Positions 45,484 to 56,349 of a stretch of 64,000 bases of DNA are shown here, piece by piece. Origin of the DNA: Toxonevra muliebris (taxonomy: Eukaryota > Arthropoda > Insecta > Diptera > Pallopteridae); assembly GCA_963691655.1 (NCBI GenBank), contig OY829329.1, forward strand, positions 18,056,708 through 18,120,707, given 5' to 3'. The notes beneath the pieces are model-generated. The model made no database searches. It worked only from the letters and a program-made list of their open reading frames with translations, and had not been told where the DNA came from. A program made the position numbers and the translations under genes. The first letter of the stretch is position 1. The number at the start of each line of letters is the position of its first letter.

Positions 45484-46770
45484 CAGGGTGACAATCGTAA
45501 AGTGACGCACACATTTCAGCAGTTATTTTCAAAAGGACGTACTTCCATTAAGTACAATTAAGTGTTAACATTGCTGAATATATAAGCATTCATTTGAACC
45601 CCACCTCATTCAATATAACCTCCTTTAGCCTGCACACATACCTTCAATCGATCCGGAAATCGTAGGACTGTTCGCCGCAGGACTTCCTGATCAATTTCAG
45701 TCCAGGCTTTCTCTAATGAATTTGTCAGCGACTCCAGACTGTGGTGTTGAGATGCACAAGCCTTACTTTCTAAAATACTCCAAATAGAGTAGTCCATTGG
45801 ATTCAAGTCTGGGGAGTATGGTGGCCATTCTTGAGATGTTATGAATCCAGAAAAATTGTCTTTTATCCATGTTTGCGTTAATTTTGCCATGTGGGAAGGT
45901 GCAGAATCTTGCTGGAAAGTCCAGTTTTCATTTCCAAATGTATCTTGGGCCCAGGGAAGAACATGTTCATTTAAAATGCTCCGATAAACAACCTGGTCAA
46001 TTTTAACACCCTCTTCAACGAATATTAGAGGGGTTCTGGCATTAGCGGAAACTCCAGCCCATACCATAACGGAAGCTGGCTTTTGAACTCGGCCAACAGT
46101 CCTATTTTGTTGCGATGATGATGTTAGCCACATTCGGTCATTTTGCGCATAGAAATGTTGTTCAACCGTGAAAATTTTTTCATCTGTAAACAAGATATTT
46201 TCAACATTTTTTAACACGGAGGAGCGTAGCAACGCCTTGCATCTTTGCAGTCGCAAATCTTTCTTTTTTTGTGTCAGATCTTGAGCTTTTCTGAGCTTGT
46301 ATGGCTTAAGATTAAGCTTTGATTTTGCAATGATTCGCACTGTTTCACGGTTTACTCCCACTTCCTTAGCGATTTTCTCATTGAGCGCCTTGGATTTCGC
46401 TTGATTCGTTTACGAATTTTTTCTGTTAAACCAGTAGTGGCAACTGTTGAAAATTTTCCCCGGTCTCTATCTCCAAAACCCCCAGTTTCATTATATCGAA
46501 TAATAGCTCGGTCTACCGTACGACTTGACAAATTTAAAGCCTTTGCAATTTGACGGCTACTATAATTTGCCAAATGAAATTTCATAATTTCACGACGAAT
46601 ATTTTCCTTGTCCATTTTTATGGAAATTTCAAAATGTAATAACAAAAATTCAAATGAAATTAAAAGCAAAGCCAATGATGAATGAATTTGCTTTTTAAAT
46701 TAAAGTAACGGTAAATGGCAAAGCTTGCTGCAGAGTATTAAATTTGCGTCGTTTTACAATTGTCACCCTG
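45484..46770 (-). mobile_element. maT-like (DD37D) Tc1/mariner transposon, 1287 bp, TA duplication
   Basis: The ends CAGGGTGACAATCGTAAA and, inverted, CAGGGTGACAATTGTAAA are flanked by TA at 45482-45483 and 46771-46772. The LINE sequence continues on both sides, which proves the borders. The transposase lies on the minus strand in two frames. 46618 (ATG of MDKENIRREIMKFHLANYSS) down to 46352 covers the paired helix-turn-helix. 46361-45606 covers the catalytic core: ILFTDEKIF (first Asp), TFQQDSAPSHMA (second Asp) and SPDLNPMDYSIW (third Asp, 37 residues after the second). The spacing defines DD37D. The frames join near 46383, where RKSLRKW against EKIAKEVGVN shows a single missing base. Otherwise all catalytic residues and both ends are present. 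It is close to intact and probably young. Confidence 0.9.
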
Positions 46771-46821
46771 TAGATGATAGATCGAACAGACTAGTAAAGA
46801 AAAACGAGCCCAGGAGTTTGA

Positions 46822-47775
46822 GGCCGTTATTATGACCTGCTTCCGATGTTCGGTCTTCGATAACCAGCGAATATCGAATGTAAAATTCTTTTAATGAGCA
46901 GTGCAACCCTGTTGAAATTTTTGTTGCGCATCGAATTTTCTGTCGAACATGCTGAGTAATAAAAATGTAAGCATTTTGTAATTTTTTGTTTGCTTTTTGA
47001 GAACTAAAAACTAATTTTAAACGGTTTTCGCAGATTTTATGCAGGTCTAAAGTGGTGAGCAAAAAATTTCAGTTAGATAATTGTGTCATTGACTGAAGTT
47101 ATCCATGTCCTAAATAAATTAAACATTTATTTATTATTTACATATTATTGAAACTAAAAATATTGTTAAATGTCCATACTGTGATAGATTGTTGAAAATA
47201 AAAAAAATTTTTTTGCACAAAAAAAAAAAAAAAAAAAATTTACGGAAGCAAATCCTCTGATTACAAAGGGTATTTCCTCAAAAATTCTGGCGACGAATTT
47301 GGGAAATTGTTTGAGACCACCAGTTAAGACAGTAGCCAAGTGGATTATGGTTAGGTAAATTCAGTAGTGGTCATCAAGTCCACAAACGCCTCCTTGGATA
47401 GTCGGAAGTTCTGTAGAAATCTGTACACAAATTTTATAGATGCCAAAGCTTTTTCGAAAGATGGGGAGCGTTCCTCAATCGTTTTCTATTGCTCACCAGT
47501 TCCATCAAGCTCTCATCCTCTTCTGATGAATCGTCAAACCATAATTTCGTTATAGTCATAACTAATTTGCTTTTATTTTTTGCACTTCATTTTCAAACAA
47601 AATTTCAAAATGACGATCAGCTGATAGAAATATACTATCGTGAATAAGCTAAAATGAGCGAAATTCCCTATAGCGCTTTTCTCCGTCGAAAGCACGTCAT
47701 TATATCAAATGCAAATTCGTTCGATTAGGCCATTCGACTACAGTCGAAGATCGAACGCAGTCCATAATAAGGGCC
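46822..47775. mobile_element. PIF/Harbinger-like element, 954 bp, TTA duplication
   Basis: The ends GGCCGTTATTATGACCTGC and, inverted, GGCCCTTATTATGGACTGCG continue matching into TTCGAT(G/C)TTCG. The flanks are TGA (46819-46821) and TTA (47776-47778), where the uninterrupted LINE has TTA. A 3-bp TTA duplication with G-rich ends suits PIF/Harbinger. On the minus strand near 47470-47360 the peptide ALASIKFVYRFLQNF then RLSKEAFVDLM resembles the N-terminal part of HARBI1-type transposases. Most of the transposase is missing. Confidence 0.7.
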
Positions 47776-48039
47776 TTAGTCTCTTCTCTTAACTTGAGAT
47801 GGGCATTCGCACATAAAAGCGGACTGTTCCCTTATTTTCCTCACAGCCGTAGCTCCTACAAAAGCCATTGAATGGCAGTCCTATTCTTGTAGCATATTTT
47901 TCCATTATGCAGTGTCCCGTGAGCACCGAAGTCGTAATGCTAATGGAGTTTCTGTCAAGCTAACTCGTCGGCATTGCAGTTACCTGAAATATCCATGCGT
48001 TCAGGTGCTCAATATAGGTGGAGCTGCGAATGACTCGAC

Positions 48040-48720
48040 AAAAAGTTGAGTGAAGATCGACAGCCAAGAACAAGCTCTGATGTAATAAAAAAACCGGCTA
48101 GGGACTTGATTGGAGCTTGGCTGTTCGTGTAGATGTAGTTATTCGTATCGAATGAATCTTTGCAAATAAGTCACTTGGACGCTTGATAAATAGCCAGTAC
48201 TTCCTCCAGAAAGACGCTACAATTGCCAGGAAGTCGGAAAGAGAGTCTGAGATCTAGCTTATTAGAGGAAATGCCATAGCCGACTCTTTTCTCCAATTTG
48301 GACCATTCCTCTCTACGAACGTGTTGTTTAAATTAGGGGTATAGCAAATCTAGTCTACGTTAGTTAGTACGGACGTATCTTTGAATCTTGGCATGTCCTA
48401 GGTTCGACCGGGTCCAGCGAGTTAAGGCTCAGAGTGTGGAAGCAGAGCACTTAGCTTATTGCTTAACCAGAAGTGAAGTTGGCAACCAATGAAGGATTGC
48501 GAAGCTTTGGTGGAAGTAGTACGGAGAGCTCCAGTAATCAGTATGGCTACCGTTCTTCTAACCTTATCCAGTGGTTTAAGGTTGACCGCCTTTGCAGTAG
48601 CTGGCCACCAGAAGACGGATCCATAAAGAAGATTAGGCTCGAGGCTTTCCGTACTCTCTGAGCTATGTTAGCTTTCCATTGAAGTTTGGGGTAAAAGACT
48701 AGTGTGCGGACCTTGGCAGC
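48040..48720 (-). pseudogene. LINE remnant (LOA/I-like), inverted copy of 39860-40530
   Basis: The minus strand gives FYPKLQWKANIAQRVRKAS, FFMDPSSGGQLLQRRSTLNH and, near 48150-48080, YTNSQAPIKSLAG (RNase H with D changed to N). The DNA matches 39860-40530 in inverse order, for example GGATCCAT(C/A)TTCTGG-type words and the stretch around GTCCAAGTGAC. Both are decayed copies of one family. Confidence 0.75.
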
Positions 48721-49664
48721 AACCAACAAGTGGTCCGAGTCAATGCTAGCGCCACGTTTTGTGCCAACGCCCAGTATACTGGAAGCGTGCTTTCCGTCGA
48801 TCACAACGTGATCAATTTGGTTACGTGTGTTTCGATCAGGGGACAGCCAGGTGGCCTTATGAATATCTCGATGCGGGAATCTGTTATGTTCCTAGCCGCG
48901 GAGATGTCAATCAGTCTCATACCGTTATCGGTGGTTTCATCATGGAGACTGAATTTTGCAATCAGCGAACCAAAGAGACTCTCCCTGCCCACCTTGGCAT
49001 TAAATACGCCTAGCAATATTTTAATATCGTGGCGGAGGCAGTGCTCATAGGCTTTGTCGAGGAGCTCGTAGAAGTCATCTTTGGTCGCTTCGTCCTTCTC
49101 ATCCGTCGGGGCATGGACACAAATCAGGCTGATGTTGAAGAGTTTTGCCTTGATGCGGATAGTGGCAAGGTGCTCGTTCACGGGCGTTAACCTCGAAACA
49201 AGATAGCGCAATCTTTTCCCAATTACAAACCCAACACCAAATTCGTGTCGCAAATCATGACAGCTGTAGTAGATGCCACAGGATACTCTTTTGGAGCAAC
49301 CCTGTCCCGTCCATCGTATTTCTTGTATAGCGGTGATGTCAGCTCGATATCTTCCGAGGACATCTACCAGCTGAATAGAGGCATCTTCCCTGTAGAGGTT
49401 TCGGACATTCCAGGCGCATATCGGTAAATCGTAGTCCTTTGGGTGTTTGCGGGGGCTGTCAACATTAGGGAAGTCCGTTATCTGAGGCTTCTTTATAGTA
49501 TTCACTGGGGAATTTTTTTTGGACGTGGAGGATCCCAAGCCCGAGAAGCGCAAGAATCGAATGTGGACTCTCCTGAGTCGGTCACAAACCATACCTTGTG
49601 TCTTCCGCCCCCAAGGCCCCCATAACAATGACAATATGACCAAAACTAATGATTGATTGACCAA
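48721..49664 (-). pseudogene. RTE-clade LINE remnant, AP-like endonuclease
   Basis: A long open minus-strand frame (49664-48801) reads LPICAWNVRNLYREDASIQL, DITAIQEIRWTGQG, ISLICVHAPTDEKDEATKD and KILLGVFNAKVGRESLFGS, then after a frame change DSDHLLVAAKVRT (48760-48725). These are the N, E, D/N and S-D-H motifs of the exonuclease-endonuclease-phosphatase fold that opens RTE proteins. The catalytic Asp in G-D-F-N-A is Val here (near 49005), so cleavage activity is expected to be lost. 5' sequence before the N-V-R motif is non-conserved. It joins the LOA-like fragment at about 48720 without spacer. Confidence 0.85.
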
Positions 49665-51010
49665 TGACTAAATTCCTTAGTCATGACTAAAATTTAAGTT
49701 TACCAATTAGTTAAATGAAAAAATTAATTGGTTGCGCTCTACTCTGCCTTCAAGAAATAAACCAAACACTTACAATCAAATGTACCTACCTACTACTGTA
49801 CTAGTTTGGTTTATAATTCTTTCTTTTTACAGCTCGTTTTCATCGAAATACCCACTTTAAGCTCAATAAAGTTAATATTTAATATAAAACAATGCGACAC
49901 TTTAATTAAAAAGTAGGTAAAACTGCTTCATACGAGTATGGCTGGCGAATACGAATGAATGGGTTCAAAAATGTAGTTCCGTCTCTATATTTGATGAAGA
50001 ATTTTAAAATCAAATAAAATTTAATTGTCTTAATTAGTTTACGATATTGTATGTAATAAAAACTTATGAATGAATCCCCATTGTTTTCAGTTCATAAAAA
50101 TGACAGTGAGTAATAAAAGTAATTTTCTATTCATAAAGCAATTTGCAGCTCACGTTTGAATAATACAAAATCATAACTTTGCTTATTTTTCATACTTTTT
50201 TTATTTTATTTTTTTTTGTTTAACTGACCAGTAGCTCCTAAATGTTAATGAATTTATGTTTACAAAAACATAAAGCTTCTTTATTTTATGATTACTCAGA
50301 TTTTATATGACAACACTAATGAAAGTTTAACTTTGGAACACATTTATAAAACAATGGAGAATGTAATGTTAGAAAAGAAAATAAATGTAAATCAATAAAT
50401 TTTAATTTCTATTTGAAACTCGTGACATTTGTAAAAGTTGAAATTAACATGACAATAAACCTAATTTCATTGGCAAGTTACTAGAGACTTACTGAACAAT
50501 TGAAATTGAAAAACCCAATGGGCTTTTAAAATGTGCTAATATGTAATTACACAATTGAAGGGGGAGAGGGAGAAAGAAAAGGAGAAATACAGGCAGGTAT
50601 TTAAATAATAAAATCATTACGGCATGTTCTTTGAAATCAAATCATATCATTACATTCCAATAAAATATTTACTATGAAGTTGTTCGGAGACAGAATTGAT
50701 CTGTGATTGATTGATTCTTCGGTAATGTAAGGTAACTTACTGGCCTATTTTTGGTCATATTTTGATAGAAAATAATCTATAGTTTCATGTTAAGTAGAGC
50801 TGTAAAAGAATACAATCATTTCAAGTTTTTAGTCTGTTGACTTCGTTTAAAAATGAGCCAATGAGCCAAGAATGAAAATCGTAAGTCATTTTGAAGTCAA
50901 TGACTGACAGTTGTAAAATAATAGCATATGAAGTCAGGAATGAGCAGTTTTTTGAATGAAATCGCGACCTGAATAATTCATTGATTGACTTAAAGTCATT
51001 TGGTTCAAGT
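49665..51010. other. Intergenic DNA leading into the 10-bp satellite
   Basis: AT rich with no gene. From about 50870 GAAGTCAATGACT / AAAGTCATT words become frequent and grade into the satellite at 51011. Confidence 0.4.
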
Positions 51011-51234
51011 CAATTGAAATCAATTGAAGTAAATTGAAGTAGATTGAAGTGAATTGAAATCAGTTGAAATCAATTGAAGTCAATTGAAGTCAATTGAAAT
51101 CAATTGAAATCAATTGAAGTCAATTGAAGTCAATTGAAATCAATTGAAATCAATTGAAGTCAATTGAAATCAATTGAAATCAATTGAAGTCAATTGAAAT
51201 CAATTGAAATCAATTGAAGTCAATTGATGTCAAT
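51011..51234. repeat. 10-bp satellite CAATTGAA(A/G)T, 22 units
   Basis: 22 units in strict 10-bp register, plus CAAT. Using A for CAATTGAAAT and G for CAATTGAAGT, the order is A G G G A A G G A A G G A A G A A G A A G, with a last unit ending GATGT. Only units 3, 4, 5 and 6 have a change in the first three bases. Every unit has AATT at the same phase. Confidence 0.95.
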
Positions 51235-51880
51235 ATACACTATGTGACACTCTAGGTATATCTGGTTGGTTGATTGGAGTGGCTGTCTTGAGACACACTT
51301 AGGCCTGAATTGCCCAGGACCTTAGGCCCTGAAAATTAACTGGTGCCAAAGAATATACCAATGGGAACCGTGATATCAAGTCTAGACTAAAAAGCGGAGG
51401 AAACAATCAACTGATCCTGGGAAGTCCGGAGAGACTGTAAGATAGTTCGAAGTTTATGGCCTTTTTTTTTTTTGATAAAAAAAAAAGAACTCAGAACTTA
51501 CTTCCTTTGTCTAAGGAGAAAACAAACTGTAGTTCTATCCAGAGTACTTACAGGCTTTTGCTATTTGCTTTGAAGATTAGAGCCGCAGCATCAAACCACT
51601 GCAGAATATGCGAAGACGAAAAAGAAGTTGAGACAGTTGACTCCGTTTCTTAAAAGACAAACTGTTTGCAGAACTGGAGAATTTGTTGGAGATTCCGCTT
51701 ACAGGTCTTGTAAAGTTCACCAGGAGTACTGAGTGATTTCAGGATATTTGAAAAGATCTGTTTCGTGGGTGTGGAAGATTACAAAATGTGCTTCACATCC
51801 ATGGACTATCATTTTTTTCTGAGCACTTACCTTTGTGAAATTTCGGAATGTCGCAGATTCAAGAGAGATTGATCAATTTT
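51235..51880 (+). pseudogene. LINE remnant, C-terminal fragment
   Basis: The plus strand at 51580-51650 reads ASNHCRICEDEKEVETVDSV, the C-x2-C knuckle and acidic E-E-V-E-T-V block of RNase H-bearing LINEs. After a stop and frame change it reads LLEIPLTGLVKFTRSTE. 51260-51340 carries a GGAGTGGCTG-type segment similar to the 3' tails at 21.2 and 45.4 kb. Upstream of 51500 the sequence is too worn. Confidence 0.6.
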
Positions 51881-52697
51881 AGCGACCTTTTTACATAGAT
51901 TTCGGTTAAGCATAAAAATTGCTTTTTTAATTTGGACTCAGTACTAGGCTTGAATAACGCAGATTTCTGGAATTTGCAATAAAAAATCGCATATTTGACG
52001 ATCAATAGTTGCGAAAAAAAAACTAATGAAATGCGAAACTTTTAATTTGCATATTTCTCAACTTTCAAAATAAAGTTCTCGGATACGAAATTCTGACAAA
52101 ACGACCACAAATATAATGAATTTCATCTACATGATGCAATGTATCTACCTCTAACTACATATACATATGTATATATTAGTAGTGTAACGGATGTCTGATT
52201 AGTGGATGCGAATGTAAAAGAAAAATTAAGAAATTTGCATCTTACTCAGACATTTAAATATACAAATTCTCTCAAATTCTTTAAGAAAATATAGAAGATA
52301 AAGTTTATAAACTTACATACATGTTATAGATAGATAGATATATTTTTTACAATTACTTTTCAAATCAAAAGTAAATGGCAATCCCCTACTAAAAAAATTC
52401 TATTACCTGATGTCAGTGTTTATCAATACTGATAAAATACTCATGAATAAATCGAAATTTTTGAAATTCATCAATATCATACTGTCAGTATTACTGAAAG
52501 TGTGCCGCCATCAATGTTTAGTAATAAAATTTCGGTTGTGATAAATTCAATTAAAACAAAAAATTGCTGATTTTTCGGCTTCATTTGGTGAAGGCAGACA
52601 AAGTTGCTTAAGAAACTGAGCAAATATTTTCACAAACATAATTTCGAAAATTTTTGTAAACGTAGTTTGCCCAATTTAAATGTTTGTTTATAAAATT

Positions 52698-52856
52698 GCG
52701 AATGCGGATGCGATTACGGATGCGATTACGGATGCGATTACGGATGCGATTATGGATGCGAATACGATCATGGATGGGAATGAGATTACGGATGTAAATT
52801 CAGTTACGGATGCGAATCCTGATGCGAATCCGGATGCGAATATGAATACAAATATC
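52698..52856. repeat. 12-bp/6-bp satellite GGATGCGATTAC
   Basis: GGATGCGATTAC repeats tightly at 52707-52760, then degenerates to GGATGCGAATAC and six-base GATGCG(A)AT variants up to 52856. In one frame it encodes AITD repeats, but this frame continues into unrelated AT-rich DNA and has no start context or splice evidence. It is best read as a minisatellite, not a gene. Confidence 0.85.
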
Positions 52857-52869
52857 AAAATTATGCGAA

Positions 52870-54390
52870 TCTTCCGCATGCAGCGAATGCGAATGCCTAC
52901 AACCATTACATCACTAATTTCTTTATTAATTTATATGACCAATTATAATTTTTATCTTCATTTTCTTATTTTATATACGCATGATGATATCTTTTACAGA
53001 TTCTAAGAAATTGTTCAAGCTATTTTAAAATTATACTGCTACCGATTTATTTATTATTCTTAAATCAAATTAATTTATTCGTAAATCTTTTCTTCTGGTT
53101 TTATTAAATACGAAACCTAAGCTTAAACTGGCGGCTTGTATATTTAAATGGTAAAAAAATCAGATTTCTTCTTAACGCGCATATATTGACCAATAAAAAT
53201 CCATCAAAAACAAAAAGCTAATCATTTCTATGAATCTAACTTGCTCCACAAAAATCAGCTACGCATACGCACAAGAAGAAGAAGTAGAAGCGCGTTCTTT
53301 GCGTATCTCAAGAGCTTTAAGCATTTTTCATTTTCTTCTTTTTTTTATTTATGTATTTTCGTTTTTTGTTTGTTTTTTTGTTGTTGTATTTCATTTTGAG
53401 AAGATCACTGTACGCTTTACTACCTAGTAACATTAGTGACCGACCGATCACAGAGATGATGACGAAGTCGTATGCGACTTCACTTGTGAACTCACATTAA
53501 GCACAACAACAATGCAGTCATGTTTTTCCACAGGTGAATTTCAGTGCACAACATACAACAGGCAGCTAGCTGCACAAGTGTTTGACTGTTACTCTGTTGC
53601 TGTTGCTGTTTTAACAAACTGAACTTTGTTAATGTGTTGCTGTTATATGAAATGCTACTGATTTAAATTTTTTGATAAAATTGCAGCGTGTGACTAAATG
53701 TTTTGACAACGCACTCCACACGTACCACTAATTAGTGCGCCTGCCTGCCCCATTTAAATGTTGTACTCATACTTACTTGAATATATACAAACAGAAAAAC
53801 AGACAGACAGACATGCATAGGCAAGTGGTGATGATGAGTGATACATTTTACTTTTACATACTCGAAACTACATACATCAATTCTATATAATTTATTATTG
53901 TTGCTGACCTTTTTGCTGTAGGCATTTTTCATATATGTACCTATCGTGTTTTGTTAAGGAAACTTTTTTGTTTTAATTAAAGGAAAAATTAAGTGTTTTA
54001 AATATAGTTGAGTTAAGTCAATCCCATTACTTTGTAATCATTACTAACTATGTGTTTCTTTATTGCTAACATGATGATTTTTACAACGGGGTTTCTCTAC
54101 ATAACTGAGCTGCTGCATAACTCAATAGATTTTTGAGCTTGGGCTTTTCCATCTTAAATCGACACACAGTCTCCTCGTTGCCGCCTCTTAGATAGTGAAC
54201 TGACATCCGTCAGAGAATGATCTAATGTGTACCGCGAGATTCCCTCGAGTTGAATCAACGGTTGTGTGTTGGGTTTGTATGGAATCCACCACGTTAAAAA
54301 ACAATCACTGAAACTACACAATAAGCTTCGGATGAGAAACCTCTTGCATGTTGACAGCCACCGCAAACATTTAAAGGCCAACAATTTAAG
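52870..54390. other. Intergenic DNA
   Basis: No supported gene. A block of balanced composition at 53430-53640 (ACCGACCGATCACAGAG, TTGCTGTTGCTG) could be a 5' UTR or promoter of a fly gene. No coding exon is adjacent. A CAGA microsatellite is at 53796-53811. Confidence 0.35.
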
Positions 54391-54394
54391 AAGA

Positions 54395-55275
54395 TGCACC
54401 TAATCCAGCTTGCAGACGTCCTCGGCAAATATCGAGCGCTGCTATCCAGGAAGTGTGATACACAGGGTTGCTCCAATAAAGCATCCTGTGATATTCACTA
54501 TAATACTACTAATTCGGTTTAGGATTTGTGGTTGGCAAGAGGCTGCGTCAACTGGTCTCGAGGCATCACAGCACAATTCTTCAGCAACAGCCTGATTTGT
54601 GTTCACGATTTTTAAGAGCTCCTCAAGAAAACTTATGAACACTGCTGTCGCCATAATAATAAAATCGTATTAATGCCCAGGTGGACAGGGAGGATCTTTA
54701 TGATCCGGTCATCGGAAAATTCAGTCTGCCTGATGAAACCACCGAAATCGGTATGAGACTTGTCGATTTCGCCTTGGCAAGAAACATGACAGTTAGTAGT
54801 AGCAGATCCCAGTATCTCGATTTCCATGGATGTACCCTGATCAAAAAACTCGAAACCAAATCGATCATGTTGTGATCGGTCGAAGGTACGCTTCCGGGGT
54901 ATAAGACGAACCCGCGATACATGTTGCAAACATCGACTCTGAGCACTACTTGGTCGGAGCCAAGGTCCGCACACGTCTCAGTGTAGCAAACACAGAGGAA
55001 GCTGCAATCACAACGGACAGTCGAAGCCATCGTCAACCGACTCTCACTCCTCCTATCGCAAAACACCCCTCAACTTGAACAAACATTTTCCCTTCTCCCC
55101 ACCGTCGACGGAGAGATATATGGTATGACTAACAATATCGGGGTCAATTATAAAGACAACTGCTGCTAAGGACCGATACAGAGTGCTGAGGAGGGAGGAG
55201 AAATGTTTTTTCAACCGCAATAGAAAGGATGAATGTCATGAGTGTGATGATATTGAGATGTTAGGTGTCAACGTA
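54395..55275 (+). pseudogene. RTE-clade LINE remnant, endonuclease and linker (5' piece of a split copy)
   Basis: The plus strand reads LIQLADVLGKYRA (about 54405-54440), then after deletions DREDLYDPVIGKFSLPDETT and EIGMRLVDFALARNMTV, the late endonuclease region. Then, with frame changes, AKDRYRVLRREEKCFFNRN and CDDIEM, the linker before the RT. It is the same family as 48721-49664. Reading breaks at about 55270 and resumes at 56105 after a different LINE. Confidence 0.75.
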
Positions 55276-56104
55276 AACCAAGCTCAATAAACTTCAGACA
55301 CTAGCTAGAGTCTGTATTACAAGAGAAATGCTAACAATGCCCTTCGCGGCACTGGAAATATTGCTTAACTTACCACCGCTATACTTATTTCTCAAGAAAG
55401 AAGAACTATAATGAAACAGTTTGTGAAAAATCTCATCCGGATTTAATCCAAGAAATAAAAATTTCTTTCACGTTGCAATTTCTGCAACAACTTCAAGGTC
55501 ACATTTCTGATAGATATAACTGGAAACCGGTTAGGCCCAAGTTTTCAGGGGACTATCATGTATGGTATACAGATGGGTCAAGGCAAACAAAAGAGTTGGA
55601 GCAGTAGTGTATCGGGTTGAACTTAAAAAACTCCTTCATACAGCTATTGGCACAGGTAACTCAGTTTTTCAAGACAAGGCACATGCCATTAAGCTCTGCC
55701 TAAGAAAGTATGAAAGCCGATCTCTGGTTAATAAGAACATTTACATACACTCTGACAGCAGAGCGCCTCTTTTTGCACTTGCTGCGTACAAAATTACCTC
55801 TAAGATAATTTGGGACTGCCTACAACTCCTAGTCAGGCTTGCTGCTCTCAAGAGAGTAAAACTCTTTTGGGTGTTAAGATATAGGGGGCATATGGAATAA
55901 ACGTGATGACGGTGGTTTTAGCCTGTAGGAATCCAATATAACTGGAAGAAATAGCAGGGTATAACCTATGCCACTGTGAGGACCTAATGAGAGCCCGACT
56001 TCGTTACTTAAACAATTCAATCACTCAACCGCAAGACATACTGAATAGTTCCGCTAGAAATAATAAAGTTTCTCAAAAGATATGAACTTAACAGTCTTAT
56101 CTAA
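55276..56104 (+). pseudogene. 5'-truncated LINE (RT thumb, RNase H, C-terminus) inserted in the RTE copy
   Basis: It begins inside the RT thumb: LNKLQTLARVCITREM and AALEILLNLPPLYLFLKKE (55280-55400). Then WYTDGSRQTKELEQ (55560-55605), GAVVYRVELKKLL, FQDKAHAIKLCLRKYES, IYIHSDSRAPLFALAAYKI and LLVRLAALKRVKLFWV: an almost complete RNase H. The W-V-P-G-H end is damaged. The C-terminal block is worn. A direct repeat of 55645-55885 is at 26060-26305. Confidence 0.8.
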
Positions 56105-56340
56105 TTTAGGTGGGAGGTCCGAGAATGCCACCAAAAAATAAGACGCCTGAATCAGGTGACCGATATCCAGGGTATGACGAAGTTATGGAGGGAAAACTTC
56201 TCTCAGCTGTTGGATAGTGATGAATGCAATAATCCCACCACTGACGAAGCTGTCCAGGAGACCCCAATTACCGACGACGATTTTTGGACTTTTATGCAAA
56301 TTAATTACTACTTTTTGAACCAAAAAATTAAAACTATAAG
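56105..56340 (+). pseudogene. RTE-clade LINE remnant, continuation of 54395-55275
   Basis: The frame EVRECHQKIRRLNQVTDIQG (56112-56172), then MTKLWRENFSQLLDSDE and QETPITDDDF, is the R-K-F-Y-Q-K-V-K-R ... L-W-R-x-H-F-x-x-L-L linker of RTE proteins. It should follow directly after the D-I-E-M block that ends at about 55260. The RT proper is absent; the match ends at about 56300. Confidence 0.75.
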
Positions 56341-56349
56341 CAAATTGTG

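Larger units (their letters stand above)
45357..47990 (-). mobile_element. LINE 3' end interrupted by two DNA transposons
   Basis: Three segments, 45357-45483, 46773-46821 and 47776-47990, read together in order as one copy of the LINE end found intact at 21250-21605. The CCTAA tail is at 45358-45368 and the shared words include CACAGTACGGC, CAGACTAGT(G/A)AAGAAA, CCCAGGAGTTT, CATTCGCACAT and TGCAGTGTCCCGTGAGCACC. The breaks hold a maT-like transposon and a Harbinger-like element, described separately. Confidence 0.85.

Noticed and set aside
51011..51234. Regular short repeats as a CRISPR array
   Set aside because: There are no spacers; the 10-bp units are directly adjacent, and the window is eukaryotic.
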